64,000 bases of DNA from an uncultured Verrucomicrobiota bacterium. Its GTDB lineage: Bacteria; Verrucomicrobiota; Kiritimatiellia; CAIQIC01; Lenti-01. This document shows, piece by piece, positions 54,091 to 64,000 of this stretch. The notes beneath the pieces were generated by a model that was not told the origin of the DNA, ran no database searches, and saw nothing but the letters and a program-made list of their open reading frames with translations. Both the position numbers and the translations under genes were made by a program. Position 1 is the first letter of the stretch. Every line of letters starts with the position of its first letter. The stretch is from contig CALMNW010000076.1 of the NCBI GenBank assembly GCA_937872095.1, positions 1 to 64,000 of the forward strand, given 5' to 3'.

Positions 54091-56169
54091 GCCGGCCTGG
54101 CAGTCGCGCGGCCCCTGGCGATATCTCGTCGCCCCCGGCCGGGATCCCGCATCGTTCGACGAGCCCCTCGGCCAGCTTGCCTTCCACATCCAAAAAAACG
54201 CCATGCCGCTCGTGCCGCCCGGACGCCACCGGGTCGATCGCCTGGCGCTGCCCTGCGGCGCGGAAACCCTCGACGTCGTCGTCAAAACCTACGGCGTCCA
54301 ATCCGCCTGGCGCGACCGCCACGCGCTCCGCATCGGCAGCAAGGCCGAACGGGCATTCCGCAACGCGCTCGTCCTGCGGGATGCCGGCATCGGCACGCCC
54401 GCGCCCATCGCCGTCGCCGAACGGTGGGAAGGCCGCCGCCTCCGCGAATCCCGGTTCGTCGCCGCCTACGTGCCTGAACTCACCGACTTGCGCGAGGAAC
54501 TCAATCGCATCTACGCCCAAGCACCCTTCTGCGCCCCCTTGATGGGCCTGCTCCAATGCGTCGCCGACGCCGTCCGCGCCATGCACGACGCCGGCATCCT
54601 CCACCGCGATCTCGGGAACCAGAACATCGGCCTGCAGCGCGATCCCGACCGGTTTTCCGCGCCGTGGAAAGTCTATTTCCTCGATCTCAATCGCGCCCGG
54701 CGCGTCGACCGTCCGGCGCCCGCCCAGCGCGGCGCAGACTTGGCGCGCCTCGATTTGCCCTCCGATTTCCGGCGCGTGTTCCACGCGATGTATTTCCACG
54801 GCCATTCCCCGCCGCCGGATTTCGCGGAAGCCGAGCGCAAGACCCGGGAAGCCTTCGACCGCCACACCGCGCTGCGGCCGTTCCGCCATCCTTTTCGGGA
54901 AGCCCGGATCCGCCGCGCCGAGCGCCAGCGGCCCGCGCCGCTCCGCGGCCGCGAGATCTGGATCTGGGACGACCGCTCCGCGCAGGCGATTCCGGCCTAC
55001 GCCGCCAAGGATCGCCGACGCCTCCTACCCGCCGCCAACGTCGCCGCGTCCATCCGGCATGCCGCGAAAAACGGTCTGGCCATCCGGCGCGAATACCGCG
55101 CGCTGCTGGCGCAGAGTTTCCAGGCTCCCGTTCCGTTCGCGAACGCCGTCGGCCTGGCGCTCGATGCGGAGCCCGCCACCTGGACCCGCCAGCTCGAATG
55201 GCTGGATCGCCTGCAGGGCTCGAGAAAAATCCCGCTGCTCCTGCGCCTGTGCCACCACCAAGGACCCGAGGCGTGGCAATGGACCCTCGACCAGGCCTTG
55301 AATCTCCACCGCAAAGGCCATGCCGTCGCCCTCGCCCTCGTGCAGGACCGCCGCGCCGTCCGCGAAGGCAAAGGTTGGCGCCAGATGGTCACGCTCGCGT
55401 TCGATCGCGCCCACACCTTCGCGGATTTCTTCGAGATCGGCCATGCCGTCAATCGCAGCAAGTGGGGCGTTTGGGATTTCCGCGAATACGCCCGCCTGCT
55501 CGACCCCGTCCGCGCCAGCCTCATCCAGTATCCCGACGCCAAGATCACCGGCCCCGCCTGCATCGATTTCGAGCCGCACGCCCTCGCGGCCTTGCTGGAA
55601 CTCCTCCCCGAAGACGTCCGTTTCCACGCCCTTTCCCAGCATCTCTACGTCGACCGCCGCGGCGCGCCCGAGAACCGCCAGGGGCCGTTCGATCTCGTCG
55701 GCAAATGCGCGCTGCTGCGCGCCTACGCCCGCACTCGCGGCTTTGCCGACGATCGGCTCGTCGTCAGCGAAACCAACTGGCCGCTGCAGGGCACCGGCGT
55801 CTGGTCGCCGGTCACGTCGCCCTACGAAACCCTCGATCCGCGGCAAAACGATCCGTCGGTGTCCGAAGAGGATTACGCCGCCTATCTGGCGCGCTATCTG
55901 CTTCTCGCCCTCGCGTCGGGCCACGTATCGCGCGTCTATTGGTGGCGGCTCGCCGCCCGCGGCTTCGGGCTGATCGACGACACCGATCCCGCCGCCTGGC
56001 GCCCGCGTCCCGCCTTCCACGCCCTGCACGTCCTGCTTGAAAAACTGGGCGCGGCCACCTTCGAGAAAAAACTCGAAACGCCTCCGGGCGAATTCGCCTT
56101 GGAATTCGCCCGGCCCGGCGCCGCCCCCCTCGTCGCCCGCTGGACGCTGGCTTCCGCCCCCGACTATTC

Positions 56170-56173
<4 letters not shown>
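54083..56173 (+). CDS. Kdo/LPS-kinase domain fused to a TIM-barrel glycosidase-like domain
   Basis: Protein of 696 residues. The N-terminal 240 residues are an LPS core (Kdo/WaaP-InaA type) kinase: VVVKTYG (Lys 68), HDAGILHRDLGNQNIGL (HRD 174-176, N181) and YFLDLNRARR (D201). From about 320 to 670 there is a barrel-like domain with FEIGHAVNRSKWG (about 450) and LVVSETNWPLQG (E about 564), reminiscent of clan GH-A, but the acid/base position (normally N-E) is H-A. A bifunctional or glycan-sensing kinase is suggested. Its stop codon overlaps that of thrC, which runs the other way, at CTAG. Confidence 0.82.
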
Positions 56174-58459
<2,286 letters not shown>

Positions 58460-58559
58460 GGTCCGGCTCGCGGATTTTCCGTTTCTTTGGGCTTGCCGCC
58501 GCGCGGCGCCTCGGGCATCCTGTGTTTCTACGAACAGGAACAAACCCCAGGAGAATCCC

Positions 58560-59492
58560 ATGACCGCTCGTGCCCGCCTCGGATGGATCCCGGCCCTCGC
58601 CGCCCTGCTGCTCGCCTCCACGGCTCTCGCCTACGACCAACCTGCCGTCAATCTCGGCTTCACCAGCTTCCTGGACGGCATTCCGCCCGCCGGGCCCGGC
58701 TGGTATTTCGCGCAATACGTCCAGTACTACACCGCCGACAAGCTGCCCGACCTGCCCTTCCCCGGCGATCCCGAACTCGAAGCCTGGATCAGCCTGTCGC
58801 AGCTCATCTACCAACATCCCAAAGTTCTGCCCACCGGCGCCAACGTCGGCCTCGACCTGATCCTGCCTGCCGCCGCCTTCGATCTGGAAGCCGACGGCAC
58901 GCCGCTGACGGCCCAGGACGGCCTCGGCGATCTGCTCGTCGGCCCCTATCTCCAATGGACCCCGATCATGGGCGCGAACGGCCCCGTCTTCGTGCACCGC
59001 TTCGAGCTCCAGGTCATCCTGCCGACCGGCGACTACGACGAGACGTGCAGCATCAACCCCGGCAACAACGTCGTCAGCCTGAATCCCTATTGGGCCGCCA
59101 CCTGGTTCATCACCCCGAAGTGGACGCTCTCCGGCCGCTTCCACTACCTGTGGAACGACACCAACGACGAGCCCAACGTCCCGCCCGATTCCGGCATCGC
59201 GGACACCCAGGCCGGGCAAGCCGTCCATGCCAACTTCGCCACCGAATACGAAGTCATCGCCAAGCAGCTGCGCGTCGGCCTCAACGGCTATGCCTTCCGG
59301 CAGATCTCGGACAGCAAGGCCAACGGCGACTGCATCGACGGCAAGAAGGAACAGGTCGTCGGCATCGGTCCCGGCGCGCTCTGGAGCTTCAATCCGAACA
59401 ACCACCTGTTCGTGAACCTCTACTTCGAAATGGAAGCCCAGAGTCGGCCCGAAGGCGAACGCGTCAACGTCCGCTACGTCCATCATTTCTGA
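58560..59492 (+). CDS. outer-membrane protein, SphA/phenol-MetA-pathway family
   Basis: A 310-residue protein with a signal peptide (MTARARLGWIPALAALLLASTALA) and a beta-barrel of alternating strands. Segments GWYFAQYVQYYTADKLPD, NVGLDLILPAAAF, GLGDLLVGPYLQW, RFELQVILPTGDYD and the terminal ...NVRYVHHF match the family that is found with aromatic and other hydrophobic-compound pathways, thought to be a transporter. AGGAG precedes the ATG. A strong terminator follows. Confidence 0.85.
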   Translation: MTARARLGWIPALAALLLASTALAYDQPAVNLGFTSFLDGIPPAGPGWYFAQYVQYYTADKLPDLPFPGDPELEAWISLSQLIYQHPKVLPTGANVGLDLILPAAAFDLEADGTPLTAQDGLGDLLVGPYLQWTPIMGANGPVFVHRFELQVILPTGDYDETCSINPGNNVVSLNPYWAATWFITPKWTLSGRFHYLWNDTNDEPNVPPDSGIADTQAGQAVHANFATEYEVIAKQLRVGLNGYAFRQISDSKANGDCIDGKKEQVVGIGPGALWSFNPNNHLFVNLYFEMEAQSRPEGERVNVRYVHHF

Positions 59493-59517
59493 TCCCCCGC
59501 GGATTTGAAAAGCCGCA

Positions 59518-59547
59518 GGCGGCGCCGTCCGGCGCCGCCTTTTTTTT
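59518..59547 (+). terminator. rho-independent terminator after the outer-membrane protein gene
   Basis: Stem GGCGGCGCCG (59518-59527) with CGGCGCCGCC (59530-59539) and a run of eight T. It lies between two convergent genes; on the minus strand it is followed by only a short T-run, so it acts mainly on the plus-strand unit. Confidence 0.92.
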
Positions 59548-59549
59548 CA

Positions 59550-61385
59550 TCAGCTCGGCGGGAGGTCCGCCGCCGGCGCGGCCGGCGCTTTCGCCTCCGG
59601 CGGCGGCGGCGCTTCTTCCGCGATCGGCGCCAGCACCAGCCGGAAGCCGTTCACCGCGCCGCGCGCGTTGCCAATGAACCCATAGGTCATCTCGCAGCCC
59701 AGCCGCGAAGTCGCATGGTCGTCCCAGCCCCCGCCCTGCCAGCCGCCGAATTCGGGACCGCCGGCGACCTTCGAGGTCGTCTCCCACACGTTGCCGCCCG
59801 CGCCGAACAGGCCCCACGCGTTTTCGCCGCTGGCCTCGACCGGGGCCGTCACCGCGAAGCCGTCCTGATAGCCGGAAATGGTCTGCAGGTCCCGAAAAGT
59901 CGCGCCGAGCGTTTCATCTCCGTAGTTGCCGCGATTGGGGGGCCAAACTTCTCCCCACGGAAAGACGGAAGACATGCCCGCGCGCGTGTAGGCGATCGCT
60001 TCGGCGCGCGAGGGCAACCGATAACGCCAGCCCTCCGGCAGCTTGCCCGCCGCGCGCTCCTGCTCGGTCAGCCAGGCGGCATAGGCCACCGCATCGTCGA
60101 AATTCACGCGCACGACCGGTTGCCGCGGCTCCCGCAGGCTCAGCTCGCGGAATTCTCCGCTGTCGTGTTCCGGATCCATGTGCGCAAATTCCTCGTTGGT
60201 GACCTCGAAGCGCCCGATCCACATGCCCAGCGGCGGCACCCAGATGAATTCCATTTGGCCGGTCTGGGTCACCCACGGCTGCCCCTCGACCGGCAGCGGC
60301 GTGGTCGCCACCAGTTTTTCCACCACGGGCCGTTCTTCCTTCTTCTCCGGCAGGGGCGGTTCCGGCCGCGTCGGCTGCCGTTTTTCGGGCGCGGCGACGG
60401 TGCGCGGATGTTCGAACGCCTTCACCGCCATGTAGCCGCCGGCGCCCAGCGCGGCCCCCAGAGCCAGCATCGAGACCGCCATGCCCACGCAGACGCGGAT
60501 GCGCTTCCATTCGGAGGCGCTGCGCCCGCGGCGGCGCAACACGCGCTCGCCGCCCAGCGCCTTCGCGAAATCCTCGCACGAGGCGAACCGCCGCCGCGGT
60601 TTCCGGGAAGTCGCCCGCCGCAACGCGGCGCGCGCGCTGGCCGGCAAGTCGGCGGGCGGATCGTCCTCCGGCTGGGGCGGCGCGCCGGCCAGCAGATCCC
60701 ACGCGAGGATCGCCAGCGCGTATTGGTCGCTGCCCGAATCCGGTTCATCCTCTTCGTTGAAAATTTCCGGCGCCAAATAGGCGCCGGTCACGCCCATGCG
60801 CACCGCCTTGCCGCGGACGAAATCCACGTGGCCCCGCGTCATCAACCCGAAATCCGTCACGCGCACCACGCCGTCCGGCCCCAGAAACACGTTCGAGGGC
60901 GTCAGGTTGCCGTGCGCGATCCGCAGCGCGTGGGCGAAATCGAGTCCGGCCGCGATTTGCCGCAGCACCGGGAGCAGTTCTTCCAGAGAGCGCCGGCCGC
61001 CCGCGCCGGCCCGGGCCCACGTTTCGACGTCCATGCCCGGCGCGTAATCCCCCACCACGTAGGTTTGTTCGCCCGCATGCACCAATTGCCGGATGATCGC
61101 GATGTTCGGGTGCCGCTTGTCCGAAATCCGCCGGATGCCGGAATGCAGCAGGTTCATCAGCCGCTTCGAGCGCCGCAGATCCGGCGGCAACCAGCGGATC
61201 GCCACGTCCTGCGACGTCTGCCGATCGAAGCAGTGCCAGACTTCGCCCATTTGGCTCGTGCCCAAGATGGCCACGACTTCGTAGCGGTCCAGCAAAACCG
61301 TCCCCACCCGCAATTCCCGGGGTCGATGATCTTCGACCAGACGCACTTCCTCCCCGCGGGAAATTTTGGTCGTCTGAGTCGTCAT
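59550..61385 (-). CDS. Ser/Thr pseudokinase fused to an FGE/SUMF1-like domain
   Basis: Protein of 611 residues. Kinase-fold domain (about 30-280): glycine loop LGTSQMGEVW, but the VAIK lysine is Arg (VAIRWL, R64) and HRDLKPxN reads HGNLTPSN (158-165), so both the ATP-anchoring Lys and the catalytic Asp are replaced, while DFG (178-180) is kept. A helix at about 297-322 is followed by a Pro/Glu linker and an FGE-like domain (about 385-590: MEFIWVPPLGMWIGRFEVTN, FGAGGNVWETTS, NGFRLVL). The paired active-site cysteines of true FGE are absent. Start ATG 61385; an open frame continues upstream. A signalling or glycan-sensing receptor is likely, not an active kinase. Confidence 0.88.
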   Translation of the reverse strand: MTTQTTKISRGEEVRLVEDHRPRELRVGTVLLDRYEVVAILGTSQMGEVWHCFDRQTSQDVAIRWLPPDLRRSKRLMNLLHSGIRRISDKRHPNIAIIRQLVHAGEQTYVVGDYAPGMDVETWARAGAGGRRSLEELLPVLRQIAAGLDFAHALRIAHGNLTPSNVFLGPDGVVRVTDFGLMTRGHVDFVRGKAVRMGVTGAYLAPEIFNEEDEPDSGSDQYALAILAWDLLAGAPPQPEDDPPADLPASARAALRRATSRKPRRRFASCEDFAKALGGERVLRRRGRSASEWKRIRVCVGMAVSMLALGAALGAGGYMAVKAFEHPRTVAAPEKRQPTRPEPPLPEKKEERPVVEKLVATTPLPVEGQPWVTQTGQMEFIWVPPLGMWIGRFEVTNEEFAHMDPEHDSGEFRELSLREPRQPVVRVNFDDAVAYAAWLTEQERAAGKLPEGWRYRLPSRAEAIAYTRAGMSSVFPWGEVWPPNRGNYGDETLGATFRDLQTISGYQDGFAVTAPVEASGENAWGLFGAGGNVWETTSKVAGGPEFGGWQGGGWDDHATSRLGCEMTYGFIGNARGAVNGFRLVLAPIAEEAPPPPEAKAPAAPAADLPPS

Positions 61386-61449
61386 AATCGGGATTAGCTT
61401 GCCAGTTTTCCTCTTGCAGGGCAATAGGCTCCGGCAGGAAAACGCAATA

Positions 61450-63501
61450 TTAACGCGGAGGGGGCGTGGCTTGCACCCACACGTCGGGCCATTGGTCGTT
61501 GCCCGCATGGAAGGATACGCGCGCCGCGCGGTCCGGCGAATCGCCGATGCGCCACAGGAAAATCTCGTAATCGGCGATATCGTGCTCGTGCCCCCCGCGC
61601 GAAGCGCCGAAGATCAGCAGCGACCCGTCGTTCGCAACCCGCGGAAAATACTCGTGGCTCCATTCGCCAGGCATATCCAGCAACGTCTTCAGGTCCAGGC
61701 CGTTCCGATCTACGCGGCAAATGCGATTTTTCATCCGCCCGCCGTCCTCCACCAGCACCAGCCAGCGTCCGTCGGGAACGAACGCCAACTGGCACCCCCC
61801 CGCCACCCGCGTTTCCGGACCGTCCGGCACGGCAAACAGCGACGTGCTGCGCCGCCCGCCGCGCACCGTCACCGCCACCCGGGCACCGAGCGGATCCAGC
61901 GACGGTCCCGTCCAGATTCGGCTCTCCCGGTGCCCCAGCAGCACGGTTTCCGCGCCCGTTTCCATGTCGACTTGCACCACCTCGCGTCCGCCGCGCTGGA
62001 ACGCCACGGCCCGGCCATCCCCCGACCAGCAGGGTTCCGCCCCCCGTTCCGCCAACCGCCGTTCCTGGCCGTTTTCCAAATCCAACACCCACACGTCCCA
62101 CTCGTCGTTGTCGCGGAACGACACCCATTCCGCCCGCGACCGCGCAAACGCCACCCTCGTTCCATCCGGAGAAATCTTGGGGGACCGGTCCACGTTCGGA
62201 TGCGTCGTCAGCCGGACCAGGCGGCCCGACGGCCAATCCATCCGGACCAGATCGTGCTGTCCATACATCGTCGAACTCCAGACCATGAATCCGCGCCGGT
62301 CCCGCCAAACCGCGGCCAAAGCGGCGCGATCCGCCGCCCCCATCTCGAAGACTTCGCCGGCCCCCGGCGCCTCCGCCGCACCGGCCTTCCGTTGCGCCCG
62401 CCAACCGAATATTCCGCCCAGAACGGCCAGAAACAACACCAGCCCGAGCCCGATCCGGCGGCCCATGTTTGCCCCCCCCGCGCGCGATACCGGCGAAGCC
62501 GGTCGCCGGCCCCACAGCAATCCCAGCAATCCCAGTCCGCCCAGCGAATAGTCGACCATCTGGCTCGCCACGTGCGTTCCCAACAGCACGATCGCCGCGT
62601 CCGCGCCGGCCACGCCGGCCAAGCGCATCGCGCCGGCCCCGGCCGCCTCGTAGCTGCCGAGGCTCAGGAACGTCGGCAACGGCAGCGCCGCCCCGCCTTC
62701 GCCGCTGATCAACCCCACCAGCGTCTGCCAGACGGGCAAATCCGCCAGCGCCGGCCGCAATGCCCGCGCCACGCCGTAAAACGCCGCCGCCAAACCTAAA
62801 TATTTCACTGCGCGGATGCCGACCGACAGTGCCGCCGCTTGACCCAGCACCCCCCCGCCGCGCACTTGGTCGAATGAAACCGACAGTTTTTCCATGAAGC
62901 CCTCCAGTCCCGCCACCCAGCGCGTTCGGCGCACGCGAACCGGCAGAAAGCGGGCTCCCCGCGACGCCCAGCGCGGGCCGCGAAACAAAGCCACCCCGCC
63001 TGCCACAACGACCGCCAATACGAGCGCCGCGCCCCACGCCAGCGCCATCCGGCCGCCGGCTTCGGCCACCGGCGCCGCCAGCGCGAAAATCAGCACGCCC
63101 GCCAGCGCCAGAAAGTCGAACAGGACGCTGATCGTCATCGACGACACGCAATCCACGCTCTGGACCCCTTCGCCGCGGTTCAGCAACGCCCAGTACGCCA
63201 GTTCCCCCGCCCGGGCCGGCAGCATGTCCACGAACATGTTCCGGGCCAGCGTCACGCCGAACATCCGGGCGCGGCCGGGCAGAGGGCTCGCGCCCGCCCC
63301 CGCCAGCAAGAGCCGATAGCGCACCGCGCGCAGCCAGCCCTGCAGCAGCTGCGCCGCCGCATAGGCCGCCCACGTGCCCAGGCCCATGGTCCAAAGCGCG
63401 CGGACCACTTCGGTCGCCGGAGATCCCGCGGCCCGGAAAATCAGCCCCAGGATTCCCGCCGAAATCGCCAGCGAAAGCCCGAATCGAAGCACCTGTTTCA
63501 T
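61450..63501 (-). CDS. LPG-synthase-TM/flippase-like protein fused to a TolB-type propeller
   Basis: Protein of 683 residues. Residues 1-330 form an AglD/YbhN-type membrane domain with about 8-9 helices (ARNMFVDMLPARAGELAYWAL, LPTFLSLGSYEAAGAGAMRL). After a further hydrophobic segment (MGRRIGLGLVLFLAVLGGIF) come WD40-like/TolB repeats (RSPKISPDGTRVAFARSR, PCWSGDGRAVAFQRGG, GPSLDPLGARVAVTVRGG, YFPRVANDGSLLIFGAS). It is 64 nt upstream of the pseudokinase gene on the same strand; co-transcription is possible. The propeller is probably outside the cytoplasm. Confidence 0.85.
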   Translation of the reverse strand: MKQVLRFGLSLAISAGILGLIFRAAGSPATEVVRALWTMGLGTWAAYAAAQLLQGWLRAVRYRLLLAGAGASPLPGRARMFGVTLARNMFVDMLPARAGELAYWALLNRGEGVQSVDCVSSMTISVLFDFLALAGVLIFALAAPVAEAGGRMALAWGAALVLAVVVAGGVALFRGPRWASRGARFLPVRVRRTRWVAGLEGFMEKLSVSFDQVRGGGVLGQAAALSVGIRAVKYLGLAAAFYGVARALRPALADLPVWQTLVGLISGEGGAALPLPTFLSLGSYEAAGAGAMRLAGVAGADAAIVLLGTHVASQMVDYSLGGLGLLGLLWGRRPASPVSRAGGANMGRRIGLGLVLFLAVLGGIFGWRAQRKAGAAEAPGAGEVFEMGAADRAALAAVWRDRRGFMVWSSTMYGQHDLVRMDWPSGRLVRLTTHPNVDRSPKISPDGTRVAFARSRAEWVSFRDNDEWDVWVLDLENGQERRLAERGAEPCWSGDGRAVAFQRGGREVVQVDMETGAETVLLGHRESRIWTGPSLDPLGARVAVTVRGGRRSTSLFAVPDGPETRVAGGCQLAFVPDGRWLVLVEDGGRMKNRICRVDRNGLDLKTLLDMPGEWSHEYFPRVANDGSLLIFGASRGGHEHDIADYEIFLWRIGDSPDRAARVSFHAGNDQWPDVWVQATPPPR

Positions 63502-63576
63502 GCCCCCGTTTTATCCGCGCCGCCCCCGAAAAGAAACTCTTTTCCCGACGACGCCGCTCCGCTACCTTGTCCGCCG

Positions 63577-64000
63577 ATGAAAGCCGTCTTCCGCTGGACG
63601 TTTCGCCTGCTCCGCGCGCTGCTGCTTCTGGTCGGCCTCGCGACCCTGCTGTTTGCGGCCGCGCAATTCACGAATTTGCCTTGGCGCGCGTACAAAAACC
63701 TCTCCCGCGTCCCGGAGCCCGATGCCGCCGCCCCCACCCACGTGCTCGTCATGGGCGGCAGCGGCATTCCGGGGGAATCCGGCCTGTCCCGGACGTTTTT
63801 CGGCGCGCAGGCCGCTCGGCGCTTTCCCGAAGCCGACGTGCTCATCGCCATGCCGCTGGGTACCAACGAATCGTTCGCCTCCCGCGCCTATTTCGACGAA
63901 CTCCGTCTCCGCGGCGTGCCCGCCAAACGCATCCGCGTCCTCGCCGGCGGGCGCAACACCCGCGAACAAGCCCTCCGTCTCGCCGACACCTTGGCCGAAT
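63577..64000 (+). CDS. membrane-anchored DUF218/YdcF-like protein (5' part)
   Basis: Cut by the right window edge. Starts MKAVFRWTFRLLRALLLLVG with one transmembrane helix, followed by HVLVMGGSGIPGESG, DVLIAMPLGTN and GGRNTREQALRLADTLAE, the conserved segments of the DUF218 (ElyC/SanA/YdcF) family. Members affect envelope integrity in other bacteria. A TACCTT box lies 8 nt before the ATG. Confidence 0.8.
   Translation, partial: MKAVFRWTFRLLRALLLLVGLATLLFAAAQFTNLPWRAYKNLSRVPEPDAAAPTHVLVMGGSGIPGESGLSRTFFGAQAARRFPEADVLIAMPLGTNESFASRAYFDELRLRGVPAKRIRVLAGGRNTREQALRLADTLAE

Overview
The window is a GC-rich (roughly 65%) chromosomal segment of a diderm bacterium, most likely a PVC-superphylum member of the Kiritimatiellota/Lentisphaerae type. 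The reasons are LPS genes (an LpxC homologue, a Kdo-kinase domain, WaaE-like and GT-C glycosyltransferases), exported LamG and thrombospondin-type-3 proteins, an 'H-x9-DG' pseudopilin preceded by phased TTTTCCAC-type palindromes, and GATATTG-type intergenic repeats. The lineage is an inference from gene content; no rRNA is present.

Layout. 1-5.8 kb (- strand): EF-G-like GTPase (cut by the window edge), tRNA-His and a tight housekeeping cluster (XdhC family, zinc-ribbon membrane protein, yggS, proC, membrane-anchored protein). 5.9-12.6 kb: secreted glycoside hydrolase-like protein, metallophosphoesterase, citrate synthase, exported phospholipase-D-like protein, Na+/alanine symporter. 12.6-17.6 kb: a gene-poor 0.6 kb stretch, then a lower-GC pair consisting of a 1161-residue exported LamG/TSP3/metzincin protease and a translationally coupled exported partner. 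17.7-20.4 kb: cobalamin riboswitch, a DUF4465-type exported protein, and a pseudopilin gene whose 5' end carries five 21-bp palindromes, four of them on an exact 31-bp period. 20.4-28.5 kb: the translation operon nusA-infB-rbfA-truB-ribF, followed by a U32 peptidase-family gene. 28.6-34.9 kb: two-domain UspA, ParA with paired upstream palindromes, MBL hydrolase, GxxExxY cassette with inverted ends, argS, secreted EEP nuclease/phosphatase.

35.0-44.2 kb (- strand) is the most striking region. SDR epimerase, LpxC-like deacetylase, formyltransferase, DegT aminotransferase, WbqC, DPM-like GT2, flippase-like membrane protein and GT-C-like membrane protein lie head to tail. This is the enzyme logic of the Arn (aminoarabinose) lipid A modification pathway assembled from different families. 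44.3-49.1 kb: acetyltransferase, complete ZnuABC-type metal transporter, LamG protein. 49.1-56.2 kb: a second envelope cluster with a large GT-C-like protein, small membrane protein, half-ferritin, SGNH hydrolase, WaaE-like GT2 and a Kdo-kinase/TIM-barrel fusion. 56.2-64 kb: threonine synthase, GDP-fucose synthase-like SDR, outer-membrane protein, a pseudokinase-FGE fusion, a flippase-propeller fusion and the start of a DUF218 gene.

Many adjacent genes overlap by ATGA or GTGA. Genes that begin a transcription unit often have a TAnnnT hexamer only 5-9 nt before the start codon and no Shine-Dalgarno, which suggests that leaderless mRNAs are common.
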